Part shown: piece by piece, positions 52,736 to 60,979 of the stretch | How positions within the stretch are numbered: the stretch's first letter is position 1 | How the letters are laid out: each line of letters begins with the position of its first letter | Assembly (NCBI RefSeq): GCF_010868145.1 | Contig: NZ_JAAGUY010000001.1 | Location: 788,452-852,451 of the forward strand | Direction of reading: 5' to 3' | DNA length: 64,000 nucleotides | From: Nocardia cyriacigeorgica | GTDB lineage: Bacteria > Actinomycetota > Actinomycetes > Mycobacteriales > Mycobacteriaceae | Notes under the pieces: generated by a model | The model's database searches: none | Told to the model about the DNA's origin: nothing | The model's input: only the letters and a program-made list of their open reading frames with translations | Made by a program: the position numbers and the translations under genes

Positions 52736-53698
52736 ATGAGCCGCTTCGCTTCGATCGATATCGTGCGCCTGCGCTGGTTCGTCGCGGTCGCGGAGGAACT
52801 GCATTTCGCGCGGGCGGCGAAAGCGCTGCACATCTCCCGCCAGAAGCTCAGCCACACCGTCATCGAGCTGGAGAACGAGCTCGGGACCAAGTTGTTCGTT
52901 CCGGGCGCGCACCCGACGGAACTCACCGAAGACGGCGCCCAGCTGCTGGGCGAGGCCAAAGAGCTCATCGCGCGGGCCGACGCGGAGCAGGCCGCCCCCG
53001 AGCCGGTCGAGGCCAGTGGCCTGCGAGTGGGTTTCGTTCCCGGGGTCACGGTGTCGAAGTGGCAGCGGATCTGGGGGGAACGGTTTCCCGGCATTCCGCT
53101 GGAGCTCAGCGCGATCGCGCAGGCCGATCAGCTGACGGCGCTGGCCGAGGGTCGCGTCGATATGTGTTTCGTCCGGCTTCCGATCGCCGACGCGGGCCTG
53201 AATGCCATACCGCTCTACCGTGAAGTGCCGGTGGTTGTCGTGCCGAAGGAGCATCCGATCTCGGTGTTCGCCGAGGTCACCACCGCCGACCTCGCCGAGG
53301 AGCGTCAGCAGGACACCAGCGACCTCGATCAGGCCGCGGGCAGCATCGAACTGGTGGCGGCCGGTGTGGGGGTGACGATCGTGCCGCATTCGATCGCACG
53401 GCTGCATGCCCGCCGCGACGTGGTCTACCGCACGGTGACCGATGTCCCCGCGACCGAGATCGCGTTGGCCTGGCCGTCCGATACGACCACCGAGCTGGTC
53501 GAAGAATTCATCGGCGTGGTTCGCGGCCGTTCCGAACGCAGTTCCCGATCGCCGTCGACCGACCGACCGGACCAGAAGAAGGCCGCACGCACCGGTAAGA
53601 AGACGCAGGCCGCGGACAAGAACCCGGCCGCGGGGAAGGCACGGGCGAGCGGTGGACGAGCGGGCGCCAAAAAGACCGCGCGACGGCGCGGACGGTAG
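52736..53698 (+). CDS. LysR-family regulator with lysine/arginine-rich C-terminal tail
   Basis: The 320-residue protein has a LysR winged helix (RLRWFVAVAEELHFARAAKALHISRQKLSHTVIELENELGTKLFVPG) and a shortened effector domain (GLRVGFVPGVTVSKWQRIWGERFPGIPLELSAIAQADQLTALAEGRVDMCFVRLP, GVTIVPHSIARL). The last about 50 residues are a Lys/Ala/Arg-rich tail like a histone H1 or HupB tail (KKAARTGKKTQAADK, KKTARRRGR), unusual for LysR proteins. ATG 52736 follows TACGCT at leaderless spacing. It is divergent from DUF5997. Confidence 0.88.
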   Translation: MSRFASIDIVRLRWFVAVAEELHFARAAKALHISRQKLSHTVIELENELGTKLFVPGAHPTELTEDGAQLLGEAKELIARADAEQAAPEPVEASGLRVGFVPGVTVSKWQRIWGERFPGIPLELSAIAQADQLTALAEGRVDMCFVRLPIADAGLNAIPLYREVPVVVVPKEHPISVFAEVTTADLAEERQQDTSDLDQAAGSIELVAAGVGVTIVPHSIARLHARRDVVYRTVTDVPATEIALAWPSDTTTELVEEFIGVVRGRSERSSRSPSTDRPDQKKAARTGKKTQAADKNPAAGKARASGGRAGAKKTARRRGR

Positions 53699-53772
53699 AC
53701 CCGGCACCCGACACCAACGTGACACCAACCTTCGCCGACGATAGTTTTCGGCGTCGGAAGTCCGGAGGTGTC

Positions 53773-54252
53773 ATGAGGAGGAGCGATGCGCTGCGTCAGA
53801 CCCGAACCTGCAACCGCCGCGGACAATGCTTCGACGCCCGCGGCCTGATGCCCGACCGCAGCGTCCGCGGCGCCGCCACCGACTCCGCGCGCGCACTGTT
53901 GCGCCGGTTGATCGAGCAGCACGGCCCGGTGCTGTTGCTACTGCGCTCCGGCGCGGCGACCCCGATCTGTCTGCCGGCCCGCGAATTCCACCCCGACGAC
54001 GGTGATGTCCTGGTCACCCGACTGCCCTGGCATACCGAGTTCTGGATGAGCGACGACAACTATGCGCGTTTCGCGGGGGACCATCTCACCGTCGACGTTC
54101 GTCCGGAAGCCGACGACGACGCGCCGACCGGCTCGCTGGAGGCGGCCGAACAGTCGAGCTTCGTACTGAGTGTGCGTCCACTCGACGCCACGGAGGCCGC
54201 TGCGGCAGCGGCCGCTCCCCCACCTCGCACCGGCGCCGACCGGCTGAGGTGA
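53773..54252 (+). CDS. DUF779-like protein lacking the cysteine motif
   Basis: The protein (about 160 residues) starts at ATG 53773 after GGAGGTG. It retains DUF779 features: LLRRLIEQHGPVLLLLRSG, CLPAREFHPDDGDVLVTRL, EFWMSDDNYARFAGDHLTVDV and a C-terminal SLEAAEQSSFVLSVRPL. The normal SGGCCDGSSPMC metal/redox motif is replaced by SGAATPIC, so the paired cysteines are missing. DUF779 proteins usually accompany aldehyde dehydrogenases. The altered motif suggests loss of the usual activity or a new role. Confidence 0.65.
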   Translation: MRRSDALRQTRTCNRRGQCFDARGLMPDRSVRGAATDSARALLRRLIEQHGPVLLLLRSGAATPICLPAREFHPDDGDVLVTRLPWHTEFWMSDDNYARFAGDHLTVDVRPEADDDAPTGSLEAAEQSSFVLSVRPLDATEAAAAAAAPPPRTGADRLR

Positions 54253-54308
54253 TCACGCTACAGCGGTCACGCCCACTCCGCATCGGCGCTGATCGGCCGC
54301 GCCGACGC

Positions 54309-54761
54309 TCACCGATACGGATCGGTGAATTCGCGCAGTCGAAGCAGTGCCCGACGTAACTGCGCGGTGGCGCGCGGGCCCAGATGGTCGGACCATTCGG
54401 CTTCCACGTCGGTGGCGACGGAGTTGGCCAGTGCGGTCGCCCGGCGGCCGCGATCGGACAGCCGCACCAACCGGGCTCGGCCATCGGTCGGGTCCGGTAC
54501 ACGCTCGACGTAGCCTGCACGCTCGAGCTGGTCGACGAGGAACCCCGCAGTCTGCTTGGTGACCTGTGCCTGTTCGGCAAGGTCGGTAAGCCTGGTGCCC
54601 GCCGGGCCGATCCGCTGCACGATTCTGGCCTGGGCGAGGGTGACATCCGCATAGCCGGCGGTGGCGAGCGCCGCGAGAACGCGGTTCTCCATCGCCCGAT
54701 ACGGCAAGAACAGCAGCAGACCGATATTCGGCTCGTCCTCGGGACGTGGATCTACCGTCAT
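54309..54761 (-). CDS. MarR-family regulator
   Basis: The 150-residue protein shows the MarR winged helix (LTDLAEQAQVTKQTAGFLVDQLERAGYVERVPDPTDGRARLVRLSDRG) and dimerisation helices. ATG 54761 follows GGAGGAGGG. It is divergent from a DinB/maleylpyruvate-isomerase-family gene, with a cluster of AGTCA/TGACT palindromes in the gap, so it most likely represses both genes. Confidence 0.92.
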   Translation of the reverse strand: MTVDPRPEDEPNIGLLLFLPYRAMENRVLAALATAGYADVTLAQARIVQRIGPAGTRLTDLAEQAQVTKQTAGFLVDQLERAGYVERVPDPTDGRARLVRLSDRGRRATALANSVATDVEAEWSDHLGPRATAQLRRALLRLREFTDPYR

Positions 54762-54786
54762 CACCCTCCTCCCAAACCTTGTCATC

Positions 54787-54823
54787 AGTCAGATTCACTG
54801 ACTAAAATAGTCAAATCAGCTGA
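54787..54823. promoter_or_regulatory. MarR operator cluster
   Basis: TGACTA-AAA-TAGTCA at 54799-54813 is a perfect palindrome. AGTCA/TGACT (54787-54791 and 54799-54803) and TCAGCTGA (54816-54823) overlap or flank it. All lie between divergent MarR and its neighbour. Confidence 0.7.
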
Positions 54824-54869
54824 CTAATTCCACCGAATTCGCCACATGATGATCAGGCAGGTGAGATCC

Positions 54870-55517
54870 ATGGACCGCGAACAGAGCTGGTGGGCGATCG
54901 AGCAGCAGCGTCGTGCGCTCGCCGCACTCCTCGGCGAGCTCACCGACGCCGAGTGGGACACCCCGTCACTGTGTTCCGGCTGGCGCGTGCGCGAGGTCGC
55001 CGCTCATATCGCATTGGCCCCACAACCCATCGGGCTGTGGTCGATCGTGCGCGAGTTCGCCCGCGCCCGTGGCGATTACAACGTGCTGGTCGACACCATC
55101 ACCCGCGAGCACGCCCGCCGCCCCACCAGCGAACTGGTCGCCGAGATCACCGATCACGCGGCCTCACGGCACCTGCCCGCGGTCACCAACTACCGCAATA
55201 TCCTGTTCGACGTCATGGTGCACGGCCAGGACATCTCGATTCCCCTCGGCCGACCCCTGCCGATCCCGGTCGAGGCCGCCGCCGCTGCCGCCACCCGCGC
55301 GTACTCGGTCGGCTGGCCGGTATGGAAGCGTCACCGCCTCGACGGTTTCCGGCTCCACGCCACCGACACCGCGTGGACCGCCGGCGAGGGCGCCGAGGTC
55401 GCCGGCCCTATCACCGCGCTGTTGTTGCTGATCACCGGCAGGCCGATCGCCCTGAACCAACTCACCGGTCCCGGCGTCGACGATGTGGCGGTGCGCCTAG
55501 CAGAACACGTCGGCTGA
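54870..55517 (+). CDS. maleylpyruvate isomerase/mycothiol-dependent (DinB-like) family protein
   Basis: The 215-residue protein has the TIGR03083 pattern: ALLGELTDAEWDTPSLCSGWRVREVAAHIALAP, then NILFDVMVHGQDISIPLGRP with a histidine of the metal-binding site, and a C-terminal ALLLLITGRPIALNQLTGPG. Family members are mycothiol-dependent enzymes of actinomycetes. ATG 54870 follows AGGTGAG. It is divergent from MarR, its likely regulator. Its 3' end overlaps antisense with the YjbR-like gene by 187 nt. Confidence 0.85.
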   Translation: MDREQSWWAIEQQRRALAALLGELTDAEWDTPSLCSGWRVREVAAHIALAPQPIGLWSIVREFARARGDYNVLVDTITREHARRPTSELVAEITDHAASRHLPAVTNYRNILFDVMVHGQDISIPLGRPLPIPVEAAAAAATRAYSVGWPVWKRHRLDGFRLHATDTAWTAGEGAEVAGPITALLLLITGRPIALNQLTGPGVDDVAVRLAEHVG

Positions 55518-55954
55518 CCAGTAGCGATCACCCCGGGGACCGGATGCTCGGCCAACCACAGCCGGGCCCGACGCGCCGATGCGCGCGAGAGCCACGCATC
55601 GGCGATAACCTCGGCCAGCTCCTGCCGGGTGATCCGATCGATGTGCGCCGCCCGCACCAGCACCGACGGGTGGCCGTCGAAATGTGGGGTGGTGAAGAAC
55701 GGGCTGTCGCGGTCCTGGACCAGTGCCAGCTTGTCGCCCTCGGAGGGCACCCAGAACATGATCACGTCGGGATACTTCTCCCCGGTGTCGGGGTCGACGG
55801 CATCCGGGCGTGGGGTGCGGAAGAAGACGAACGACTTGCCGCCGACCTGGTACACCGGATTGCCGCGAGGTCCATCCACTCGCGTCACATGCGGCATCGC
55901 TGACGCCAGTTCGTGCACATCGGCCGGTCGCGCGGGCCGTGAGCGCTTCGGCAT
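55331..55954 (-). CDS. MmcQ/YjbR-like protein with read-through C terminus
   Basis: The N-terminal about 140 residues (VTRVDGPRGNPVYQVGGKSFVFFRTPRPD, VIMFWVPSEGDKLALVQDRDSPFFTTPHFDGHPSVLVRAAHI, WLSRASARRARLWLAEHP) form a MmcQ/YjbR-type domain, of unknown DNA- or ligand-binding role. The frame then continues about 66 residues as the antisense of the convergent gene at 54870-55517. Those residues have no domain character, which suggests loss of the original stop codon near 55530. The functional part probably ends about residue 140. Confidence 0.72.
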   Translation of the reverse strand: MPKRSRPARPADVHELASAMPHVTRVDGPRGNPVYQVGGKSFVFFRTPRPDAVDPDTGEKYPDVIMFWVPSEGDKLALVQDRDSPFFTTPHFDGHPSVLVRAAHIDRITRQELAEVIADAWLSRASARRARLWLAEHPVPGVIATGQPTCSARRTATSSTPGPVSWFRAIGLPVISNNSAVIGPATSAPSPAVHAVSVAWSRKPSRR

Positions 55955-55994
55955 GCCGCCAGGGTAATCCCGGGTGGCATGCCGGAGCGACGGG

Positions 55995-57548
55995 TCAGCG
56001 GCCGGGCAGGAACCGTAGGTTGCGCGCGATCGTCATCAGGAAGCGCTGCCATTTGTCCTGCGACAGCATCGGCGGCGGATCCAGGTTCATGAACCGGGTG
56101 ACGACGACGGTCTGCGGCTCGGTGAACTTCAGCAGCCCATCGGCGCCGTGCCTGCGTCCGACACCGGAAATCCCCATGCCACCCATCGGTGCGCCCGTGG
56201 AACCCCAGGCCGGCGCGTAGCCTTCATCGACGCACACTGTGCCCGCGCGCAGCCGCTGGGCGATCTTCTCGCCCTCGGAGGTGCTTGCCGCCCACACGCT
56301 GGCGTTGAGACCGTATTCGGTGTCGTTGGCCAGACGAACGGCCTCGTCGACGGAATCCACTGGATAGATGGAGACCAGCGGGCCGAAGGTCTCGTTGCGC
56401 CCGCACTCCATCTCGTCGGTGACCTCCGACAGCACGGTCGGCTCGAAGAACAGCGGTCCGAGATCCGGGCGGGGCTTGCCGCCGGTGAGCACCTTGGCGC
56501 CCTTGGAGGTCGCGTCGGCGACATGCTTGGACACCGTCTCCAGTTGCGATTCGGAGATCAGCGAACCGATATCGGTGGAGAAGTCGTAGGTGACACCGAG
56601 TTTCGCGGCTTCGGTGGCCGCGACGAATTCGGCGGTGAATTCCTCGGCGATCGAGCGCTCGACGTAGATGCGTTCGATCGAGATACACAACTGCCCGGCG
56701 TTGGAGAAGCAGGCGCGCACCGCCGCCTTGGCGACCTTGTTCAGGTTCGCGCCCTTGGTGACGATCATCGGGTTCTTGCCCCCCAGTTCCGCGGAGAACC
56801 CGATCAGCCGCTTGCCGCACTGTTGAGCAAGCGTCTGCCCGGTGGCGGAGGAGCCGGTGAACATCAGGTAATCGCAGTAATCGACGATCGCGGTGCCGAC
56901 GACGGTGCCGGGTCCGGTCACCACGGCAAGCAGGTCACGTGGCAGCCCAGCGCGGTACAGCAGTTCGGCGCCGGCCAGCGAGGAGAACGGGGTCTGGCTA
57001 TCGGGTTTGACCACCACGGCATTGCCCGCGAGCAACGCGGGAATCGAATCACCGATCGAGAGCACCAGCGGGTAGTTCCACGGCGCGACCACACCGACGA
57101 CGCCCTTGGGCTGGGCCCGCACCTGCGCCTTGTTCAGCACCGGGAAGGCGCCGGCCACCTTGTGTGGTTCGAGCAGCCCCGGCGCGACCCGCGAGAAGTA
57201 GCGGGCGGCCAGCATCAGGCCCATGACCTCTTCCTGGGCAGCCCAGCGCGCCTTGCCGGTCTCGGCCTGGATGACGTCCATGAGGTACTCACGCTCGGCG
57301 ACGATGAGCGCGCGGTAGCGCTCGAAAACCGCGGCGCGCTCGGCGGCGGGTCGGGCAGCCCAATGCGCTTGCGCGGCCCTGGCTCTGGTGAAGGCATCGG
57401 CGACATCGTCGGCGGTGCCGACCGGCACCGTACCGAGCGGTCGTCCGGTGAACACTTCGGTGATGGTTCTGGTGGGGCGTGCCTCGGCGCCGTCGATCGC
57501 CGCGAGGGCGCTCAGTCGGGCGAAGACGTCGGCTTCCGGCGCGGGCAT
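55995..57548 (-). CDS. gabD2: succinic semialdehyde dehydrogenase (GabD2-type)
   Basis: The 517-residue aldehyde dehydrogenase has VAPWNYPLVLSIGDSIPALLAGNAVVVKPD, FTGSSATGQTLAQ, catalytic Glu in GFSAELGGKNPMIV, catalytic Cys in FSNAGQLCISIERIYV, and EMECGRNETFGPLVSIYP. This matches mycobacterial GabD2 (Rv1731), which oxidises succinic semialdehyde to succinate with NADP+. ATG 57548 is preferred over 57551 because GGAGG is better spaced. It is monocistronic, just upstream (divergent) of the conservon. Confidence 0.9.
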   Translation of the reverse strand: MPAPEADVFARLSALAAIDGAEARPTRTITEVFTGRPLGTVPVGTADDVADAFTRARAAQAHWAARPAAERAAVFERYRALIVAEREYLMDVIQAETGKARWAAQEEVMGLMLAARYFSRVAPGLLEPHKVAGAFPVLNKAQVRAQPKGVVGVVAPWNYPLVLSIGDSIPALLAGNAVVVKPDSQTPFSSLAGAELLYRAGLPRDLLAVVTGPGTVVGTAIVDYCDYLMFTGSSATGQTLAQQCGKRLIGFSAELGGKNPMIVTKGANLNKVAKAAVRACFSNAGQLCISIERIYVERSIAEEFTAEFVAATEAAKLGVTYDFSTDIGSLISESQLETVSKHVADATSKGAKVLTGGKPRPDLGPLFFEPTVLSEVTDEMECGRNETFGPLVSIYPVDSVDEAVRLANDTEYGLNASVWAASTSEGEKIAQRLRAGTVCVDEGYAPAWGSTGAPMGGMGISGVGRRHGADGLLKFTEPQTVVVTRFMNLDPPPMLSQDKWQRFLMTIARNLRFLPGR

Positions 57549-57748
57549 CATTGCCTCCTCGATGGGGGTTACTCGTCGGTACACACAATCTACCCACTCC
57601 ACGCGTGCGATGGTGCCGGGTGTCACATTCGCGCAGGGTCCGGCGCGAGGCGGATTCTATATTTCCCCGGCGCCGGCGGTGTCAAACCCGGTCCCGCTCA
57701 ACGGGACCGGAGTCCCGATTCGGTCACGATGTCGTTTACGTTGTGCCG

Positions 57749-60169
57749 ATGTTCAGAGCGAGGCTCGGTGTCCGAGCTCGGATACTGGCGATCGCGCTCA
57801 TTCCGAGCCTGACTCTGCTGGTGGTCGGCGTGGGCGCAGCGGGGTACCTGGTCGATCGGGGAAATCACGGCAAGCAGTGGGCCGAGGCGATGCAGTCCGC
57901 CATCGATCCGACAAGGCAGCTACTGGACGCGATCCAGCAGGAACGACAGCTCACCCTCGCTCACCTGGCCGGTGATCCCGACGCCGCCGCGGGACTGGCC
58001 ACCGCACGACCCAGAGTCGACGGGGCCTTCCAGGCACTGGTCGACGCGTCGAATCGGCTGCGCGAACTGGACTCCGAGACTATCAGCGACAATGTCGGCG
58101 GCTTCATAACCCTCGGGCAGCAGGTGCAGATGGTGCGTGACGGCACCGACGCCCGCACCTTGTCTACCGCGGACGCCTACACCTTCTACACCCGAGTGCT
58201 CGATGTCATCATCATCGGCACGCAGCTGGCACAGCGGTCGGCGCCGGATCCGGCCGTCGTCGTCCAGCTGGCGCTCTCGACCCGCCTCATCCATGGCATG
58301 GAGGCGGTCTCCCGCAGCAATGCGATCGCCGGGGCCGCGCTGGTCGATGGCAGCGGCGTCGTCGCGCTACCGGAGGAATTCACCGCGCAGGTCGGCGCAT
58401 CTCACGCGACGCTGACCCAGCTGGCAGCCGAACTCGAACCGACCTACCGGGACAAACTGCAGACCCTGCTGCAAAGCCCAGCCTGGCAGCGACTCTCGAC
58501 GATGGATCATGCGCTGATGCGGCGCACCCTCGACCCACCGGAACCGCCCGGATCATCCGAATCATCCGAGACTTCTTCCGATGACTCCGCAGGCAGCGAT
58601 TCCGGCCGGAAGAACAGCTCGAGCACCACCAGCGATGACGAGCCCCCGCCGCTGCCGTCGACGACCGAGCAATGGCAGGCCGCCGTCTCCGAAGTCGACA
58701 ACGCGCTGCTCGACATCTGGGACCTGCACAACCGCCGCGCTCAGCAGTTGGCCCGGGATTCCGCCGCCGAGACCGCCGCGACCTCGCTGGCCGCCGGTAT
58801 CGCGGTCCTGCTGATCAGTGCGGGCGCGTTCGTGGTGTCGCTGGTGCTGGCGAACCGATTCATCCGCAGGCTCAAGCGCATGCGTGACCAAACACTCGCA
58901 CTGGCCGACGGGAAGCTGCCCGACATGCTGCGCCGTCTGCGCGAGGGCGAGCATGTCGATCCGATCGAGGAAGCGCCGCGGCTCGACTTCGGCCGCGATG
59001 AGGTCGGCGCGGTCGCCACCGCCTTCGAACACGCACATGCCGCTGCGGTCACCGCCGCCATCACCGAGGCCAGGACCAGGGAGGGTGTGCGTGCGGTCTT
59101 CCTCAACATCGCCCATCGCAGCCAGATCGTGGTGCACCGCCAGCTCGAGATCCTCGACGCCGCCGAACAGCGCGAAGAGGATCCGGCCATGCTCGAGACA
59201 CTGTTCCGGCTCGACCACCTGGCCACCAGGGAACGCCGCAATGCCGAGAACCTCATCATCCTCGGCGGCGGCGAGCCAGGGCGGCGCTGGCGCAACCCGG
59301 TGCCGCTGATCGACCTGGTCCGCAGCGCGATCGGTGAGACCCTCGACTACACCCGGGTGCGTCTGGGGACCCTGCCGCAGTCACTGATCGCCGGCAATGG
59401 TGTCGCCGACCTCGTCCATCTGCTGGCCGAACTCGTCGACAACGCCACCTCCTTCTCTCCGCCGCAGTCACGGGTGGAGGTCACCGGCAATATCGTCGGC
59501 AAGGGGCTGGTCGTGGAGATCAGTGACCAGGGCATGGGCATGGACGCCACCGAGCTCGCGCGGGTCAATGAACTGCTCGCGGATCCACCCGATTTCGGTG
59601 TGGCCGCGCTGTCGGCGGATTCGCGCCTCGGGCTGTTCGTGGTCGGTCAGCTGGCCTCCCGCCACGAGATCTCGGTGCGGTTGAGCGAATCCGATTACGG
59701 CGGCGTGCGCGCGATCGTGCTGGTGCCGTCGAAGCTGCTGCTGCCGGGCGATACGGGGCCGGCCTCGTCCGACGCCTCCCTGCCCGATCATGCGCGCCGC
59801 CGGCCGGCGCTACCGGCATCGAGCGAACCGGCCACACGCGCCGTGGAATCGGCGACCGCACCGACCGCGACCCTGCTGGCCGATCCGCCGCAGACGCCCG
59901 CACCGCGGCCTGCCGAGCCGGTGGAGCGGACCGCTGACGGACGTCCCGTTTTACCTCGACGCAACCGGCAGACTAGTCTCGCACCGCAATTGGCGGAGCC
60001 GGTCACCCCGCAGCCCGCCCCGCAACGACCTCGCACGGCCGAACAGGCCCGAGATCTGATGTCGGCCATCGAGAACGGCACCAGGCAGGGTCGTAAGCCG
60101 CTGCCCGAGAACGATCCCGTCACGCCACCACCGTCGGCGAGCACGACCCCGAAGGAACAGGAAGGCTAA
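57749..60169 (+). CDS. cvnA: conservon sensor kinase-like protein (CvnA; nitrate/nitrite-sensing layout)
   Basis: The 806-residue protein is the first of a four-gene conservon. TM1 is about 10-34 and TM2 about 347-369. The sensor region between them has the NIT-like pattern QQERQLTLAHLAGDP. Residues 265-300 are an acidic serine-rich insert (ESSETSSDDSAG, SSSTTSDDE). HAMP-like and HATPase_c domains follow (AELVDNATSFSPPQSRVEV, ISDQGMGMDA), with no typical phospho-accepting H-box visible, and a Pro/Ala-rich tail (660-806). CvnA proteins form membrane complexes with CvnB, C and D. ATG 57749 is preferred though no ribosome binding site is clear. Confidence 0.9.
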   Translation: MFRARLGVRARILAIALIPSLTLLVVGVGAAGYLVDRGNHGKQWAEAMQSAIDPTRQLLDAIQQERQLTLAHLAGDPDAAAGLATARPRVDGAFQALVDASNRLRELDSETISDNVGGFITLGQQVQMVRDGTDARTLSTADAYTFYTRVLDVIIIGTQLAQRSAPDPAVVVQLALSTRLIHGMEAVSRSNAIAGAALVDGSGVVALPEEFTAQVGASHATLTQLAAELEPTYRDKLQTLLQSPAWQRLSTMDHALMRRTLDPPEPPGSSESSETSSDDSAGSDSGRKNSSSTTSDDEPPPLPSTTEQWQAAVSEVDNALLDIWDLHNRRAQQLARDSAAETAATSLAAGIAVLLISAGAFVVSLVLANRFIRRLKRMRDQTLALADGKLPDMLRRLREGEHVDPIEEAPRLDFGRDEVGAVATAFEHAHAAAVTAAITEARTREGVRAVFLNIAHRSQIVVHRQLEILDAAEQREEDPAMLETLFRLDHLATRERRNAENLIILGGGEPGRRWRNPVPLIDLVRSAIGETLDYTRVRLGTLPQSLIAGNGVADLVHLLAELVDNATSFSPPQSRVEVTGNIVGKGLVVEISDQGMGMDATELARVNELLADPPDFGVAALSADSRLGLFVVGQLASRHEISVRLSESDYGGVRAIVLVPSKLLLPGDTGPASSDASLPDHARRRPALPASSEPATRAVESATAPTATLLADPPQTPAPRPAEPVERTADGRPVLPRRNRQTSLAPQLAEPVTPQPAPQRPRTAEQARDLMSAIENGTRQGRKPLPENDPVTPPPSASTTPKEQEG

Positions 60170-60589
60170 GTGTCCACTTCCCCCGCAAGTGATCTCAACT
60201 GGCTGCTCGACGATCTTGTCGAACGGCTGGCCGGCGTCCGGTACGCGGTCGTCCTGTCCACCGATGGTCTGCTGCTCGGTCATTCCAACGGCATCGTGCG
60301 TGAGGACGGCGAACACTTCGCCGCCATGTCCTCCACGCTCTACGGTCTGGCCCGCAGTGCGGGCAGCCGGTTCGACGGTGGCGGCGTCCGCCAGGCCGTC
60401 ATCGAACTCGACCGTGCCGTGTTGTTCGTGACCTCGGCAGGCGAGAACGCCTGTCTGGCCCTACAGGCCTCCGAGACAGCGAACCTGGGCATGGTGGCCT
60501 ATGAGATGAACCTGACCGTGCAACGGGTGGGCAACTACCTGTCGACCACCGCGCGCAACGGCGCCGCCGAGGTCGAACCGCAGCGGTGA
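60170..60589 (+). CDS. cvnB: conservon roadblock/LC7-domain protein (CvnB)
   Basis: The 139-residue protein has the roadblock fold: NWLLDDLVERLAGVRYAVVLSTDGLLLGHSNGI, FAAMSSTLYGLARSAGSRFDGGGVRQAVIEL and CLALQASETANLGMVAYEMNLTVQRVGNYL. Roadblock proteins modulate small GTPases, here CvnD. The GTG start begins immediately after the cvnA stop (TAA then GTG), indicating translational coupling. Confidence 0.92.
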   Translation: MSTSPASDLNWLLDDLVERLAGVRYAVVLSTDGLLLGHSNGIVREDGEHFAAMSSTLYGLARSAGSRFDGGGVRQAVIELDRAVLFVTSAGENACLALQASETANLGMVAYEMNLTVQRVGNYLSTTARNGAAEVEPQR

Positions 60590-60604
60590 TGTGGTGAGTT
60601 CGTT

Positions 60605-60979
60605 ATGACGCGTATGGGTGAGCCGTGGTTCGACGAAGCGGCGGGTCCGCTGGTGCGGCCGTACGCGGTGACGCGCGGCCGCACGATGGGCGCCGCGCAC
60701 GATTTGGACATGCTGACCGCGGTCGTGGCGGCGCGTCCCGCACCGACCATGCGGCGTGTCGAACCCGAATACGCGCAGATCGTCGCGGGGTGTGTGCAGC
60801 CGCGATCGGTGGCAGAAGTGGCAGCCACCTTGAAACTGCCACTGGCAGTGACCAAGATTCTCGTCGGAGATCTGATCGGTGACGGGCACCTGATCTTCCG
60901 GGCTCCGGTGCAACCGGAGGCCGGGCCCGGCGACCTCAACGTATTGCGAGCGGTACTGGATGGAATCCGAAAAATTTGA
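60605..60979 (+). CDS. cvnC: conservon DUF742 protein (CvnC)
   Basis: The 124-residue protein carries DUF742 features: WFDEAAGPLVRPYAVTRGRT, EPEYAQIVAGCVQPRSVAEVAATLKLPLAVTKILVGDLIGDGHLIFRAP and a C-terminal VLRAVLDGIRKI. DUF742 is a winged-helix-like domain that links conservon components. It lies 15 nt after cvnB and overlaps cvnD by 20 nt. Confidence 0.92.
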   Translation: MTRMGEPWFDEAAGPLVRPYAVTRGRTMGAAHDLDMLTAVVAARPAPTMRRVEPEYAQIVAGCVQPRSVAEVAATLKLPLAVTKILVGDLIGDGHLIFRAPVQPEAGPGDLNVLRAVLDGIRKI

